Shown here piece by piece: positions 37,858-46,296 of a stretch of DNA of 49,316 bases; the stretch's first letter is position 1, and each line of letters starts with the position of its first letter. The notes beneath the pieces are model-generated. The model did no database searches. It worked only from the letters and a program-made list of their open reading frames with translations, and was not told where the DNA came from. The position numbers were made by a program, and so were the translations under genes. The stretch spans positions 1 to 49,316 of the forward strand of contig JAJFGG010000075.1 in the NCBI GenBank assembly GCA_021776235.1, written 5' to 3'. Source of the DNA: Alphaproteobacteria bacterium (GTDB taxonomy: Bacteria; Pseudomonadota; Alphaproteobacteria; GCA-2731375).

Positions 37858-38901
37858 TCAATTTCCCGTCGCTAACGGTCGGTTGGTGATTTCGATCAGC
37901 CGCTTCAGTTTTTCCAGGGCCAGGCCGTCGTCAATGGAACGGGCCGCCATGGCCACGCCGGCGGGCAGGTCCGCCACCTTGCCGGCGATGATCAGGGCCG
38001 CGGCGGCATTGAACAGCACCACCTCTCGAAAGGCGCCGGGATGGCCCTGCAGCAGGGCGCTCAAGGCGGCGGCGTTCTCCGCCGCTTCGCCGCCCTGTAA
38101 ATCCGCCAGTGTCGCCATGGCGACGCCGGCCTGGGCCGGCTCGATCTGGAACTCGGTGATCTCGCCATCCTCCAGGGCCGCCACGTGGGTTGGCCCGGTG
38201 GTGGTGATCTCGTCCGTGCCATCGGCGCCGTGCACCACCCAGATCCGTTCCGAGCCCAAAGTCCTCAAGGTCTCGGCCATGGGGCGCAGCCAGTGCCGGT
38301 CGAAGACGCCGATCAATTGCCGCTTCACACCCGCCGGATTGGACAACGGCCCCAGGATATTGAAGATCGTGCGGGTGCCCATCTCGACCCGCGTCGGTCC
38401 GACATTGCGCATGGCGCCATGGTGTCTCGGCGCCGCCATGAAACAGAGGCCGGCCTCGTCCAGGGCGGTTTGCAGCAAGGGGAAATCTGCATCGACGTTG
38501 ATGCCAAGGGCGCTCTGCACATCCGTGGTGCCGGTTTTCGAGGAAGCGGCGCGGTTGCCGTGCTTGGCCACCGGCACGCCACAGCCGGCGACCACGATGG
38601 CGGTGGCGGTGGAGATATTCAACGTACCCTTGGCGTCCCCCCCGGTGCCGACGATATCCATGGCGCCGGGGGGCGCCAGGATGGGGGTCATCTTTTCCCG
38701 CATGGCCATGACGCCGCCGGTAATCTCGTCCACGGTTTCGCCGCGCACCCGCAGGGCCATGAGGAAGGCGCCCATTTGTGACGGCGTAGCATCGCCCGAC
38801 ATCATCACGCCAAATGCCGCGTGGGCCTGCGCCACGGTCAACGGTTTGCCATCGGCCACGATAGCGATCAGCGCTTTAAAATCTGGCATATCCCCGGCCA
38901 T
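37858..38901 (-). CDS. trpD: Anthranilate phosphoribosyltransferase
   Basis: A 347-residue Trp[17 protein letters not shown] near 37-52, [15 protein letters not shown] near 82-96, [16 protein letters not shown] near 108-123 and [22 protein letters not shown]. It joins anthranilate and PRPP. ATG 38901 is chosen because GGAG is eight bases upstream; the frame is open to 38931. The usual upstream partners trpE and trpG are not in the window. Confidence 0.95.
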   Translation of the reverse strand: MAGDMPDFKALIAIVADGKPLTVAQAHAAFGVMMSGDATPSQMGAFLMALRVRGETVDEITGGVMAMREKMTPILAPPGAMDIVGTGGDAKGTLNISTATAIVVAGCGVPVAKHGNRAASSKTGTTDVQSALGINVDADFPLLQTALDEAGLCFMAAPRHHGAMRNVGPTRVEMGTRTIFNILGPLSNPAGVKRQLIGVFDRHWLRPMAETLRTLGSERIWVVHGADGTDEITTTGPTHVAALEDGEITEFQIEPAQAGVAMATLADLQGGEAAENAAALSALLQGHPGAFREVVLFNAAAALIIAGKVADLPAGVAMAARSIDDGLALEKLKRLIEITNRPLATGN

Positions 38902-39368
38902 CGGCGGTTCTCCATCCCAGCGAATTGTCACGGCCCTGTCGGGCCGCGCGGCACAACAAACCGCGCCTTTTGGGCGCCGTCAAGGGCGCTGTACAATCTG
39001 GCCGGCATCGGCCGCTCTGGTCCGGCTTTTTCCGGGCCGGCAAAGCCGCGGCGCGGCCAGGCGATTCGATAATATTGCGCCGGGGTTGCCGCTTCTCCCG
39101 GCGCTTCCGGGCGCCCGGGTCGGGCCATCCCGGATATGCTCTGGGTTTTGTTGCCGCAGCTAGGTTGGCTGTGGTCTGCCGCTGCCGCATGGTGGATAAT
39201 GGCGCGGTATCAGCCGGTTGATCATCTGGCCGTTGGTAGGGATGGCGGCGGCCCTGGCCCGGCGTCGGTCGAAAAGGGAGTTGGCCACTGGCCCGAAAAA
39301 CAGCGAAACAGGGGGCGCCTCTACGGCCCGCGCGGCAGCGGCGCGCGCGCAGGCGGCAGGCAAAATTG
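38902..39368. other. Divergent intergenic region, no convincing gene
   Basis: 467 G+C-rich bases between the trpD and deacetylase starts. Short frames exist on both strands but none has a recognisable domain or good ribosome binding site. One frame has hydrophobic residues (LIIWPLVGMAAALARRR near 39218) without a supported start. The region must carry the trpD and deacetylase promoters; I cannot place them. Confidence 0.4.
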
Positions 39369-40757
39369 ATGACAAAATCATTTCTGATCGCGTTGGCCGG
39401 ATTTGCCGTTGGCCTGGGCGTTACCACGGCCCTGATGTTTATCTCGCCCGGGACCGAGGTACCCAATCAGACGGCAGAGACGGCCACGGCGGGGCCGCCC
39501 GCCGCGGAACAGCGCCTGGCGCTGAGCCCCGCGCCGCCGCCCAGCCGGGCGGAGATCGCGGCGGAAGGCGGTATCAGGCCGCGGCCCGCCGCAAGGCCCA
39601 AGGTCGCGGCGCAAACCGCCGCCGTCGAACCGCCGCCGCCGCCCCCGCCGCCAACTGCGCCCGCGGTCAAGGCCAGGGCAACGGCGCCCTCGGGCAAAGC
39701 GGTGCCGCCGGGTCAAGCGGGACCGGCAATGCCGGCCGTAAAACGGACCACCATCGCCGCCGCGCCGCTGGCTAAACCCGAACCCGGGGCGGGGCAGACC
39801 GCTACCCCCGCCGCCAATGTACAAGCGGAAAATGTGCGCGACTCGAATGCGGTGATTGCGGCCGAGGCCCGGCGCCGGGAGCAGATGGAGCACGAGAACG
39901 TTCGCCTCGCCAATGTGACCCAGCCCGCCATCCTGCCGCCCGCGCCGCCGCCTCTGCCCCTGTCCGAAAATGCGCCCGGAGCCGGTGCGCCGCCGCCTCC
40001 GGGCGCGTCCCCACGCGGCACCTGGCAGCGTTTCGCGGCCCTGACACCGCCGCTCGAGGGCCGGGCCCAGGTGGCGATCGTGCTGGATGATATGGGGCTC
40101 AGCCAGTTCCGCTCGGACCGGGCCATTTCCCTGCCCCGGCCGATCACCCTGGCGATCCTGCCCTATGGCAATAATCTCGATGGCCTGGTGGCCCGGGCCC
40201 GGGCCGCCGGCCATGAAATCCTGGTGCACCTGCCCATGGAGCCACGCTCCCAGGACGCCGATCCGGGACCCAACGCCCTGTTGACCGGCCTGTCCCTGGC
40301 CGAACTGGACCGGCGCATCGCCGCCAACCTGTTGCGCCTGGATGGCTATGTGGGCATCAACAACCACATGGGCAGCCGCTTTACCGCCTCCGAGCGCGAG
40401 ATGCGCCGGGTCATGCGGGCCCTGCAGGCCCGGGGCCTGTTGTTTCTCGACAGCCTGACCACGGGCAAATCCACCGGCTATCGTCTGGCCCGGGAGTACG
40501 GCATTCCGACCGTGGTGCGGGATGTTTTTCTCGATAACGACCGCGACCCGGCCAAGATCCGCCGGCAACTGGCCCTGACGGCAGCTAGGGCGCGGGAAAC
40601 CGGCCAGGCCATCGCCATCGGCCATCCCTATCCCGAAACCCTGGACGCCCTGGAAGGCTGGCTACCGGGCCTGCGGGACCGTGGCCTGGTCCTGGTTCCC
40701 ATCAGCGCCCTGGTCAAACAAAAAGCCGCCGAACAGGCGGTACGCGGTGCCGGCTGA
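39369..40757 (+). CDS. Divergent polysaccharide deacetylase family protein (YibQ-like)
   Basis: A 462-residue protein: an N-terminal membrane anchor (about 4-26), a long proline/alanine-rich periplasmic linker (about 30-220, with runs of prolines), then a divergent NodB-like domain from about 235 (VAIVLDDMGLSQ, ITLAILPYGNN, HEILVHLPMEP, GINNHMGSRFT, FLDSLTTGKS, IAIGHPYPETL). The family (DUF610/YibQ) is usually found near murein hydrolase activators and carboxyl-terminal proteases; its substrate is unsettled. ATG 39369 is used rather than the TTG 3 bases before. Divergent from trpD. Confidence 0.85.
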   Translation: MTKSFLIALAGFAVGLGVTTALMFISPGTEVPNQTAETATAGPPAAEQRLALSPAPPPSRAEIAAEGGIRPRPAARPKVAAQTAAVEPPPPPPPPTAPAVKARATAPSGKAVPPGQAGPAMPAVKRTTIAAAPLAKPEPGAGQTATPAANVQAENVRDSNAVIAAEARRREQMEHENVRLANVTQPAILPPAPPPLPLSENAPGAGAPPPPGASPRGTWQRFAALTPPLEGRAQVAIVLDDMGLSQFRSDRAISLPRPITLAILPYGNNLDGLVARARAAGHEILVHLPMEPRSQDADPGPNALLTGLSLAELDRRIAANLLRLDGYVGINNHMGSRFTASEREMRRVMRALQARGLLFLDSLTTGKSTGYRLAREYGIPTVVRDVFLDNDRDPAKIRRQLALTAARARETGQAIAIGHPYPETLDALEGWLPGLRDRGLVLVPISALVKQKAAEQAVRGAG

Positions 40758-40814
40758 ACTGGCCTAGCCATACGGCCGCCCGACGATCGCCCCCAACGAT
40801 CCCCTACGGCCCCC

Positions 40815-40843
40815 TTGACGCACCGCCGCCCGCCGGTTATTTC
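40815..40843 (+). promoter_or_regulatory. Candidate promoter of tRNA-Glu
   Basis: TTGACG (40815-40820), a 17-base spacer, then TATTTC (40838-40843). Transcription would begin a few bases before the tRNA at 40856. Confidence 0.55.
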
Positions 40844-40855
40844 TGCCCGGTCCGC

Positions 40856-40931
40856 GTCCCCATCGTCTAGTGGCCCAGGACGCCGGCCTCTCACGCCGGA
40901 AACAGGGGTTCGACTCCCCTTGGGGACGCCA
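40856..40931 (+). tRNA. tRNA-Glu (CTC anticodon)
   Basis: 76 bases including an encoded CCA. Acceptor GTCCCCA pairs with TGGGGAC; D-arm GTCTAGTGGCCCAGGAC; anticodon stem CCGGC/GCCGG with loop CTCTCAC, so anticodon CTC; T-arm GGGGTTCGACTCCCC. Its 3' part is the insertion site of the island that follows. Confidence 0.95.
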
Positions 40932-40933
40932 GT
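40886..40933 (+). repeat. Left attachment-site repeat (attL) within tRNA-Glu
   Basis: 48 bases, from the anticodon stem to just beyond CCA, identical to 47141-47188. This is the classic pattern of integration into a tRNA 3' end that leaves the tRNA intact. Confidence 0.85.
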
Positions 40934-41075
40934 TTTCTAATTAAAATCAATGGCTTGAAGCTGGTGCAAGAAGAAAGACTTGACCCCAGTTGTTCTGATA
41001 GGCGCTATTCCACATGGAAAAGCCATGAATTGCCTAGGATTTGGTTAATTTTAGAACCCGAAGAAAGTTTTCTAG

Positions 41076-42533
41076 ATGCAACAGGCAGTCACCATATTGC
41101 AGTCACTAATAGTATTTGAGGATCCTCAAGACTGCACTGATAACGCTGACACGCTCGCTGTATATGAAGCCGTTTTTGATGCCCTAGTGCGCCGTGGTGT
41201 CGATGGTCGCTTCTATCCGGCGCTGGCGGAAAGTTGGGTTTTGTCCAAGGATGCGCGATGCTGGACTTTCAAACTGCGGGCCGGTTTAACCTTTCATGAT
41301 GGTGCGCCCTTGGATGCGGCGGCGATGCGGTTTTCAATCGAGCGGATGCAGCGCCCTGATATTGGTGCCACGCTTGGTGCGCCGGCCGTTTGGTCGCAAT
41401 ATTTGGGCGGTGCTGTGATTGAAGCACCGGACGTTCGTACCCTTACGATAACGACGATTGAACCAACAGCCGATCTTTTGGACTTGCTGTGCGCCGGCTA
41501 CGCCTTGCCGCCGTATTTAGCCGATGCGCCGGGCTTTGCCGCCAAACCGGTTGGCAGTGGCGCTTATCGGGTTGAGTCGATTGCGCCCGGCGAAGAAATT
41601 CGGATGCGTGCCAACCCCAATTGGTGGAACGGGGCGCCGGCCAATGAATGCTTGATTTGGCGCTGTGTTGAAAGCTCTGGCGAACGGGCAGCCGCGGTCT
41701 TGGCCGGAACTGCACAAGTGGCAACGCGCCTCACACCGTGCGATGCAGCAGCGATCGGCCCACAGAGTGGGACGACGCGCGTTGACCATATCGATCCGAC
41801 GGCAATCATCTACTTGCTAAACACAAAAAGCGGCCCCTTTGGTGATGCCCGTGTACGGCGCGCGTCGAACCTTGTGGTAGATGCCCAAACGCTGGTCGAC
41901 GATGTGCTGGCTGGGGCAGGGCAACCGCTTTCAGGTTTTATTAGCTCAGCCCATGTCGGTTACGACCCATCTGCCCCGGCTAATGATGTTGACTTGATCG
42001 AAGCTCGTCGACTGCTGAGCGATGCTGGGTTTGGTGATGGGCTTCACCTGGACGTTGATTGTCCAACTCGCCTACCCGACGAAGCTGAGGCCTTAACCGC
42101 TGCGCTGGCGGATCAACTCGCGAAGGTTGGCATCTCCATCACAGTGCATTTGGTTGAGGACCGCACGGCCTATGCCGAGCAGGTTCGCGCTAAACAGATC
42201 CATGACATGTGCCTGTTTGACTCTAGTCCGATGAGCACCTTCCGTGTCTTGAACGAAAAGATCGATGCCCGTACCCGAGGGGCCTGGTGGCAGGGTTACC
42301 ACAATCGCGAGATCGAAGCCCTGTTGGATAGCTCTCGCGTCACCATTGATCCGGTCGAGCGTGAGGCCTTGCATCGACAAAGCTTTGCGATACTGCGCCA
42401 AGATCCGTCATGGCTTACCCTGTATAACCATGTGCGCACGGTCGCATTGGCCGGAGAGCATTCAGACTGGGCCATGCGCGCAGATGGGGTGTTGGACGTA
42501 ACGCTCCTGCCAAAATTTGATCTGTCGGATTAG
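41076..42533 (+). CDS. Orphan family 5 solute-binding protein without signal peptide
   Basis: A 485-residue protein matching the peptide/nickel ABC substrate-binding family: YEAVFDALVRRGVDGRFYPALAESW near 30-55, WTFKLRAGLTFHDGAPLDAAAMRFSIERM near 65-95, GSGAYRVESIAPGEEIRMRANPNWW near 155-180, and a C-terminal lobe. The family is normally exported, but the N terminus here (MQQAVTILQSLIVF) is not a proper signal peptide or lipobox, and no permease or ATPase gene is nearby. The signal region may have been lost on transfer, or the protein may act as a cytoplasmic binder. Weak ribosome binding site. Confidence 0.75.
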   Translation: MQQAVTILQSLIVFEDPQDCTDNADTLAVYEAVFDALVRRGVDGRFYPALAESWVLSKDARCWTFKLRAGLTFHDGAPLDAAAMRFSIERMQRPDIGATLGAPAVWSQYLGGAVIEAPDVRTLTITTIEPTADLLDLLCAGYALPPYLADAPGFAAKPVGSGAYRVESIAPGEEIRMRANPNWWNGAPANECLIWRCVESSGERAAAVLAGTAQVATRLTPCDAAAIGPQSGTTRVDHIDPTAIIYLLNTKSGPFGDARVRRASNLVVDAQTLVDDVLAGAGQPLSGFISSAHVGYDPSAPANDVDLIEARRLLSDAGFGDGLHLDVDCPTRLPDEAEALTAALADQLAKVGISITVHLVEDRTAYAEQVRAKQIHDMCLFDSSPMSTFRVLNEKIDARTRGAWWQGYHNREIEALLDSSRVTIDPVEREALHRQSFAILRQDPSWLTLYNHVRTVALAGEHSDWAMRADGVLDVTLLPKFDLSD

Positions 42534-42743
42534 TCTGAGTTTTTACTGAAGTGATGGGATTCGGGTTTCCAAAAGTCGTAATTTCAGCGTCTCGCCGTCG
42601 GAATGTTGGATGTGAGTTTTTTAGTATGATTGGTAAGGCCGAGCTAAAGCGCTGAATGATCCAGCCGCAAACAACGCTGGTTGCGAGCCCTTGCATCGTA
42701 ACCGTCCGGCGACGCCGCCCCAATCTCTGGTCGGATGGTCCTG

Positions 42744-42833
42744 TTACGCTGCAAGTGCAGCATAACGCCATGGCATGAGTTCGTCGAGCTTGGTAATTTT
42801 GTGGTCAGCAATACGGCCCAGAATATCGGTGAA
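42744..42833 (-). pseudogene. IS66-family transposase C-terminal remnant
   Basis: Read on the minus strand this encodes FTDILGRIADHKITKLDELM followed by PWRYAALAA and a stop. RIADHPI-x-RIDELLPW is the conserved C-terminal end of IS66 TnpC transposases. The rest of the gene is missing. Confidence 0.7.
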
Positions 42834-42915
42834 TCAGGCTTGGAGATTCCCTGTTGAGTTTCTCCGTTTCGATCAACAGCTTGGCGGTGCGGTAGATGTC
42901 GAGGTCTGAGGTCAT
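42805..42915 (-). pseudogene. Truncated small gene (DIYRTAKLLI type)
   Basis: A 36-codon frame beginning MTSDLDIYRTAKLLIE. The start resembles small alphaproteobacterial proteins of unknown function with a DIYR-x-A-x-LLI N terminus, but it runs into the IS66 remnant and ends there. The rest of the 42534-43018 gap shows nothing more. Confidence 0.4.
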
Positions 42916-43018
42916 GGATAGGCTTTCCAAATCTTGGCCAGGTTTCTGGTCCTGTATCTGGTAGTTCGTGGCACAGTCTACGTGAACGGCCTGCCGAATT
43001 ATACCAGCGCCCCAAAAG

Positions 43019-43456
43019 TCACTGAGCCGTGTCGAAAAGACTTATAGTGGCGCTAAATGCGAAGCATCCCATACTTGCAATCCATAGCCAGTAACCCAAC
43101 TCATAACTCACGATATTTAGGGCCACACCACCTTCGTTGGTAACAACTGTCTTTGCTAACAAAAATGACAACGCTAACGACAACGAGAAATAGCTCAGCG
43201 CGGCCGCCCACCGTTTCGCCGCCGTTGCAGAAAATGCAAAACAAAGCCAGCCGAGAAACAAAATTGGGTTCGCCCACCAGGTCCAATTGGACCAACCTCC
43301 CCCGCCTAGCCAACCAAGAACGAGAACTGACCACGATGGGTGATCGTTGCAGCCACTGGTGCCCGTGCAAAAGCTGCTGAACGGTAGGCATGCGATATAG
43401 AGCAATACGCTAAGCGCAAAAAATACTCTCGCGACATATTTTTTTCTATCGAGCAT
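43019..43456 (-). CDS. Small membrane protein of unknown function
   Basis: A 145-residue protein from ATG 43456 (MLDRKKYVARVFFALSVLL). About four hydrophobic helices are visible, with a tryptophan-rich middle (SNWTWWANPILFLGWLCFAF near 65-85) and a cysteine pair (SFCTGTSGC). The frame is open to 43594, and ATG 43504 is another possible start; neither has a good ribosome binding site. I cannot name the family. First of three minus-strand membrane genes in the island. Confidence 0.6.
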   Translation of the reverse strand: MLDRKKYVARVFFALSVLLYIACLPFSSFCTGTSGCNDHPSWSVLVLGWLGGGGWSNWTWWANPILFLGWLCFAFSATAAKRWAAALSYFSLSLALSFLLAKTVVTNEGGVALNIVSYELGYWLWIASMGCFAFSATISLFDTAQ

Positions 43457-43817
43457 TTGAGGCCATGTGTTGTTGAACCTATTAGCCCTGCGGTAATTCC
43501 ACATGACTGCCGGGGTTTCCGTGGGGTCACCAATTCCACGTCTGGTGGAGCGTGGCATGGCAGGAGCGTAGCACGGGCCGAGTTCGGCTGACATGCTTGG
43601 CGCCGCGGACCGGTTACCGACATGGCGCCGTTCCTGTGGGTGCGGCCTAGTGCGACGGCGGGTGGAAAAGCGGGCATTGTGTTTGGAGGGTTAGCCGCTC
43701 GCGATCACGCCTCTACTGCAAGAATGGCCGCAGTAGGGCAATTCAGCGTGTCACTGTAACCCAGCTTATCTCCGTAATTGGTCACTTCGCTCAACATGTT
43801 CAGCCACTCTCGTTTTT
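43457..43817. other. No recognisable gene
   Basis: 361 bases with only short frames lacking domains. Base composition changes sharply near 43800, from mixed to strongly A+T-rich, which marks a junction between pieces of different origin. Confidence 0.4.
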
Positions 43818-44120
43818 TCACGTATATAATCCTATGAGTGGTATAGAGTACAAAATGATCTTAATAATCAAGAATATGAGCGCAATATATCTCCGAAAGA
43901 AAATCAAAAATAAATAACCCACTAGACTAAACAAAATGCATAATTGGAAATAATACAATATATTAAAATCGAATGGCAAATAAGAAAATATGTCTCTATC
44001 AGTTTTTGGGCTATAATACATTCTAATCAAGTTTGCATATCGATTTACAAGAAAAAAATCCGTGGATATAAAAAACATATAGAATAGAATTACAGTAATT
44101 TTACTATATGAGTGCTTCAT
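43818..44120 (-). CDS. A+T-rich three-helix membrane protein
   Basis: A 100-residue hydrophobic protein with about three transmembrane segments (near 8-26, 55-75, 78-98) and many Phe, Tyr, Ile and Lys residues. Codons are A/T-ending throughout, unlike the host genes. I recognise no family. The ribosome binding site is weak (CGGA). Recent transfer is likely. Confidence 0.5.
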   Translation of the reverse strand: MKHSYSKITVILFYMFFISTDFFLVNRYANLIRMYYSPKTDRDIFSYLPFDFNILYYFQLCILFSLVGYLFLIFFRRYIALIFLIIKIILYSIPLIGLYT

Positions 44121-44185
44121 TATTTTGTCCGTTTTTTTAAGTTCTCTTCCGGCGGGTAGGCAATGGTAAGCAAAACGGCCTTAGT

Positions 44186-44398
44186 TTATTGGCCGCCGGC
44201 AACCGCAGTCACGACCGATACGCCCGACCCGAAATAGAATCCAATAATCGTAGAAAGCGATATCGATAGGATTGGCGGGATATCTTCCATTCCATGTTTT
44301 ACATACCGCAGGACAATTCCTCCCACGATTATCACTGCAATAAGGCCGGCAATGCCACCGGAGGTGAGGATGTGCGCGATTATCTGTTGTGCTTCCAT
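44186..44398 (-). CDS. Small two-helix membrane protein
   Basis: A 70-residue protein from ATG 44398, preceded by GGAG seven bases upstream. Two hydrophobic helices: ILTSGGIAGLIAVIIVGGIV and ILSISLSTIIGFYFGSGVSV, with a short charged loop (RYVKHGMEDIPP) between. Size and shape recall holins or small toxin/immunity proteins, but nothing specific supports either. 65 bases upstream of the next minus-strand gene. Confidence 0.6.
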   Translation of the reverse strand: MEAQQIIAHILTSGGIAGLIAVIIVGGIVLRYVKHGMEDIPPILSISLSTIIGFYFGSGVSVVTAVAGGQ

Positions 44399-44541
44399 TA
44401 GCTTGCTCCGTTTGCCGATTTCGAAATTGCGGCCGTATCCAAAACCAAGTTCCACGTATCCCTAGTTGGCAAAGCTCACCGTGCTTGCCAAGGGCGGCCC
44501 GTAACCCCGAGAACGATCAGAACTGCCAACCTCGGACTCAT
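44399..44541 (-). pseudogene. Possible broken small gene
   Basis: From ATG 44541 (GGGAG upstream) the frame reads MSPRLAVLIVLGVTGRPWQAR, meets TGA at 44476-44478, then stays open to a TAATG overlap with the 70-residue membrane gene. The hydrophobic start looks like an export signal. It may be a decayed leader gene; support is thin. Confidence 0.25.
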
Positions 44542-44629
44542 GGTTGCTCCCTGTCTTAGAAAACCTAACGAATCCTACCGTCAATCATTTGGCGAGTCAC
44601 TAAACGCCCCAACAAAGAGGAAACACCCC

Positions 44630-45349
44630 ATGACGGCCATCGCACCCGCACGTGACATCCACACCGAGTACACCGCCTTGCAAGACGCCTATTCCTCCCA
44701 GGAGGCCGCGCTACGGGCAAAAGGCTTCACGGTGGCGCCCAAGTCTACCGCCGATTGGCTGGCGTTCATGCGGCTCTATGGCGCCAACACGAACCCATCC
44801 TTTGAGCCGTCGCAATCGGTGACGCCGGAGAACAGCCTATCGTTGTTTTGCCGAGACTCCGATGGCCGGGCGGTGGGCGCGATCGCACTCCGCGCCTATG
44901 ACATGGCGGATATCCGTGAGCACCTGGTTACCGGTCGCCTGTGGTGGCCGGCGCATGAGGCGATCCTGCATCGCGTCGAGTACGTTCTGCCGGACGACTT
45001 CCCATCCATATGCGGCCGCGTCGTGCAGATCGGCGGCTTGAAGGTCGTTCGCAACGGGCATCGGATTGGCAGTCATCTTGACGCCATGGCGCGGCTGGCG
45101 GCGGCAAGCCTGTTCCATGCAGACCACATCGTTGCCATCCGGATGTCGGACAAGGTGGCGGAAATGCCGGGCAACTATTACGGGGCGCGGCGCACGGCTT
45201 TGGCCGTCCGGGCCCTGTCGATCGGTTGCCCGGCAACGGAATTCCACCTGACCCATATCAGCCGCGAAGAGCTCCTAGGCGGCCTCATGGATGGTGGCGA
45301 CGACGACGTGTTGGACTCTGCCCATATGGTCGGTTACGCCGGTTACTAA
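44630..45349 (+). CDS. GNAT-like acyltransferase protein
   Basis: A 239-residue protein. The centre has a GNAT-style acyl-CoA-binding motif: VVQIGGLKVVRNGHRIGSHL (about 143-162), preceded by strand-like VGAIALRAYDMAD. The last 60 residues may close the fold (AVRALSIGCPATEFHLTHI). The specific substrate is unknown. ATG 44630 follows GAGG nine bases upstream; the frame is open to 44540. Its 3' end overlaps the convergent gene at 45275 by 75 bases. Confidence 0.55.
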   Translation: MTAIAPARDIHTEYTALQDAYSSQEAALRAKGFTVAPKSTADWLAFMRLYGANTNPSFEPSQSVTPENSLSLFCRDSDGRAVGAIALRAYDMADIREHLVTGRLWWPAHEAILHRVEYVLPDDFPSICGRVVQIGGLKVVRNGHRIGSHLDAMARLAAASLFHADHIVAIRMSDKVAEMPGNYYGARRTALAVRALSIGCPATEFHLTHISREELLGGLMDGGDDDVLDSAHMVGYAGY

Positions 45350-45973
45350 ACGCCGGTAGCCGAGCATCGTGGTGGTCTGGCGCCAGACGAAATCATAGGA
45401 CGGGCGCCGGCGCAGCTTGGCTCTGAAGTACGCCTCTTCGGCCTGCTCGCGAAATGCCGGGTAGGGGATGCTGGATAGCCATCGCCCATCGCCCGCGGAC
45501 TCTTCGGTATTGCGCCCGCGATGAATAAAGAACCAATGGTTCGGATCGTTCGCCGCCACGTTGACCACGTGCAGGGTATCGACCAGCGGTTCCAGCTCCA
45601 GCGGGTCGCGGTCGGCCTCGAGCAGACCCTTGATTGGCGCCAGGCCGTCCTGCTCGTAGTGGTCAAAGTCTTCCGCTTTCATGTGCGCTACCTTGATATC
45701 GCAGCCGGGGCTGTTGAAGCGGCTTTCCATGGGCGGGGATACCTTGATGGTGCGGCCATCCACGGTGGGCCCTGTGCGCTCCCCGGCCTGCCTCATCCGT
45801 CCAATCGCCAGCTCCGCCGCTGTTGATATCGCCGGCTCGATAACGGCCCCTGCAGCTGCCCCCAGGCCCGGCATTGCGCCTGCGGCCATCCCCAACGCCT
45901 CACCAGCAAAGAGCGGGCCCATGCGCCTTGCAGCGGCGGCCCATCTACCGGGTACGCGCGGTCTTGGACTCAC
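45275..45973 (-). CDS. Unknown protein with Ala/Gly-rich N terminus (PAS-like?)
   Basis: A 232-residue protein. Residues 10-60 are Ala/Gly/Pro-rich and hydrophobic (AGAMPGLGAAAGAVIEPAIS). Residues about 95-232 form a globular part (DHYEQDGLAPIKGL, NHWFFIHRGRNTEE, YDFVWRQTTTMLGYRRLVTGV, VQHVVVATI) with weak resemblance to the PAS-like domain common in alphaproteobacterial hypothetical proteins. GTG 45973 overlaps the upstream stop (GTGA), so it is coupled to the small gene before it. Convergent overlap with the GNAT-like gene. Confidence 0.5.
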   Translation of the reverse strand: MSPRPRVPGRWAAAARRMGPLFAGEALGMAAGAMPGLGAAAGAVIEPAISTAAELAIGRMRQAGERTGPTVDGRTIKVSPPMESRFNSPGCDIKVAHMKAEDFDHYEQDGLAPIKGLLEADRDPLELEPLVDTLHVVNVAANDPNHWFFIHRGRNTEESAGDGRWLSSIPYPAFREQAEEAYFRAKLRRRPSYDFVWRQTTTMLGYRRLVTGVTDHMGRVQHVVVATIHEAA

Positions 45974-46119
45974 TGTTTCAACTCTTTCCCCGATTGCGCG
46001 ACATACGCGACCAGCGCTTCGATATCGCCATGACCATCATTCTGCCTTACGCCAAAAAAACTCGCTAAGGCACGCTTGTCCCGGGCACCTTCCAATACTA
46101 ACGCGCCTTCAATCCCCAT
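45970..46119 (-). CDS. Short acidic protein, 5'-truncated copy
   Basis: From ATG 46119: MGIEGALVLEGARDKRALAS..., 49 residues, ending DIEALVAYVAQSGKELKQ. The frame continues upstream into the decayed tRNA repeat at 46175-46212, so the original N terminus was probably cut off there. Residues GQCRMGIEGALVLEGA match GQIRMKIEAALLLQGA of a second short frame at 47733-47885. Function unknown. Confidence 0.4.
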   Translation of the reverse strand: MGIEGALVLEGARDKRALASFFGVRQNDGHGDIEALVAYVAQSGKELKQ

Positions 46120-46174
46120 ACGACATTGCCCTGCTATGGCGAGAACGCATGTTCGCTCTTTCCGCGGTCCATTT

Positions 46175-46220
46175 ACACCGGAAACAGGGGTTTGTCTCCT
46201 CCTGTGCACGCCAGTTTTCC
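46175..46220 (+). repeat. Decayed third copy of the tRNA-Glu 3' repeat
   Basis: Contains CCGGAAACAGGGGTT and CACGCCAGTTTTC, colinear with the tRNA-Glu 3' end and its downstream flank, with several changes between. The following 70 bases also resemble 40934-41000, including CTTGACCCC versus CCTGACCCC. Confidence 0.7.
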
Positions 46221-46296
46221 ACTATGAAATCGACGGCATAAGGACTTTGCATAGATCAAGGCCTGACCCCGAGTTCTTCATGAAATATTGCATTTA

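Noticed and set aside
39136-39369. Hydrophobic plus-strand frame starting MLWVLLPQLGWLW upstream of the deacetylase
   Set aside because: No ribosome binding site and no family; the sequence turns into Gly/Arg-rich low-complexity translation typical of G+C-rich non-coding DNA.
39378-40625. 415-codon minus-strand frame opposite the deacetylase
   Set aside because: Gly/Arg-rich shadow frame with no family features.
46141-46212. A third tRNA gene
   Set aside because: The T-arm and acceptor bases are mutated (TTTGTCTCCTCCTGTGCAC) and the 5' half is absent; it is a decayed repeat.
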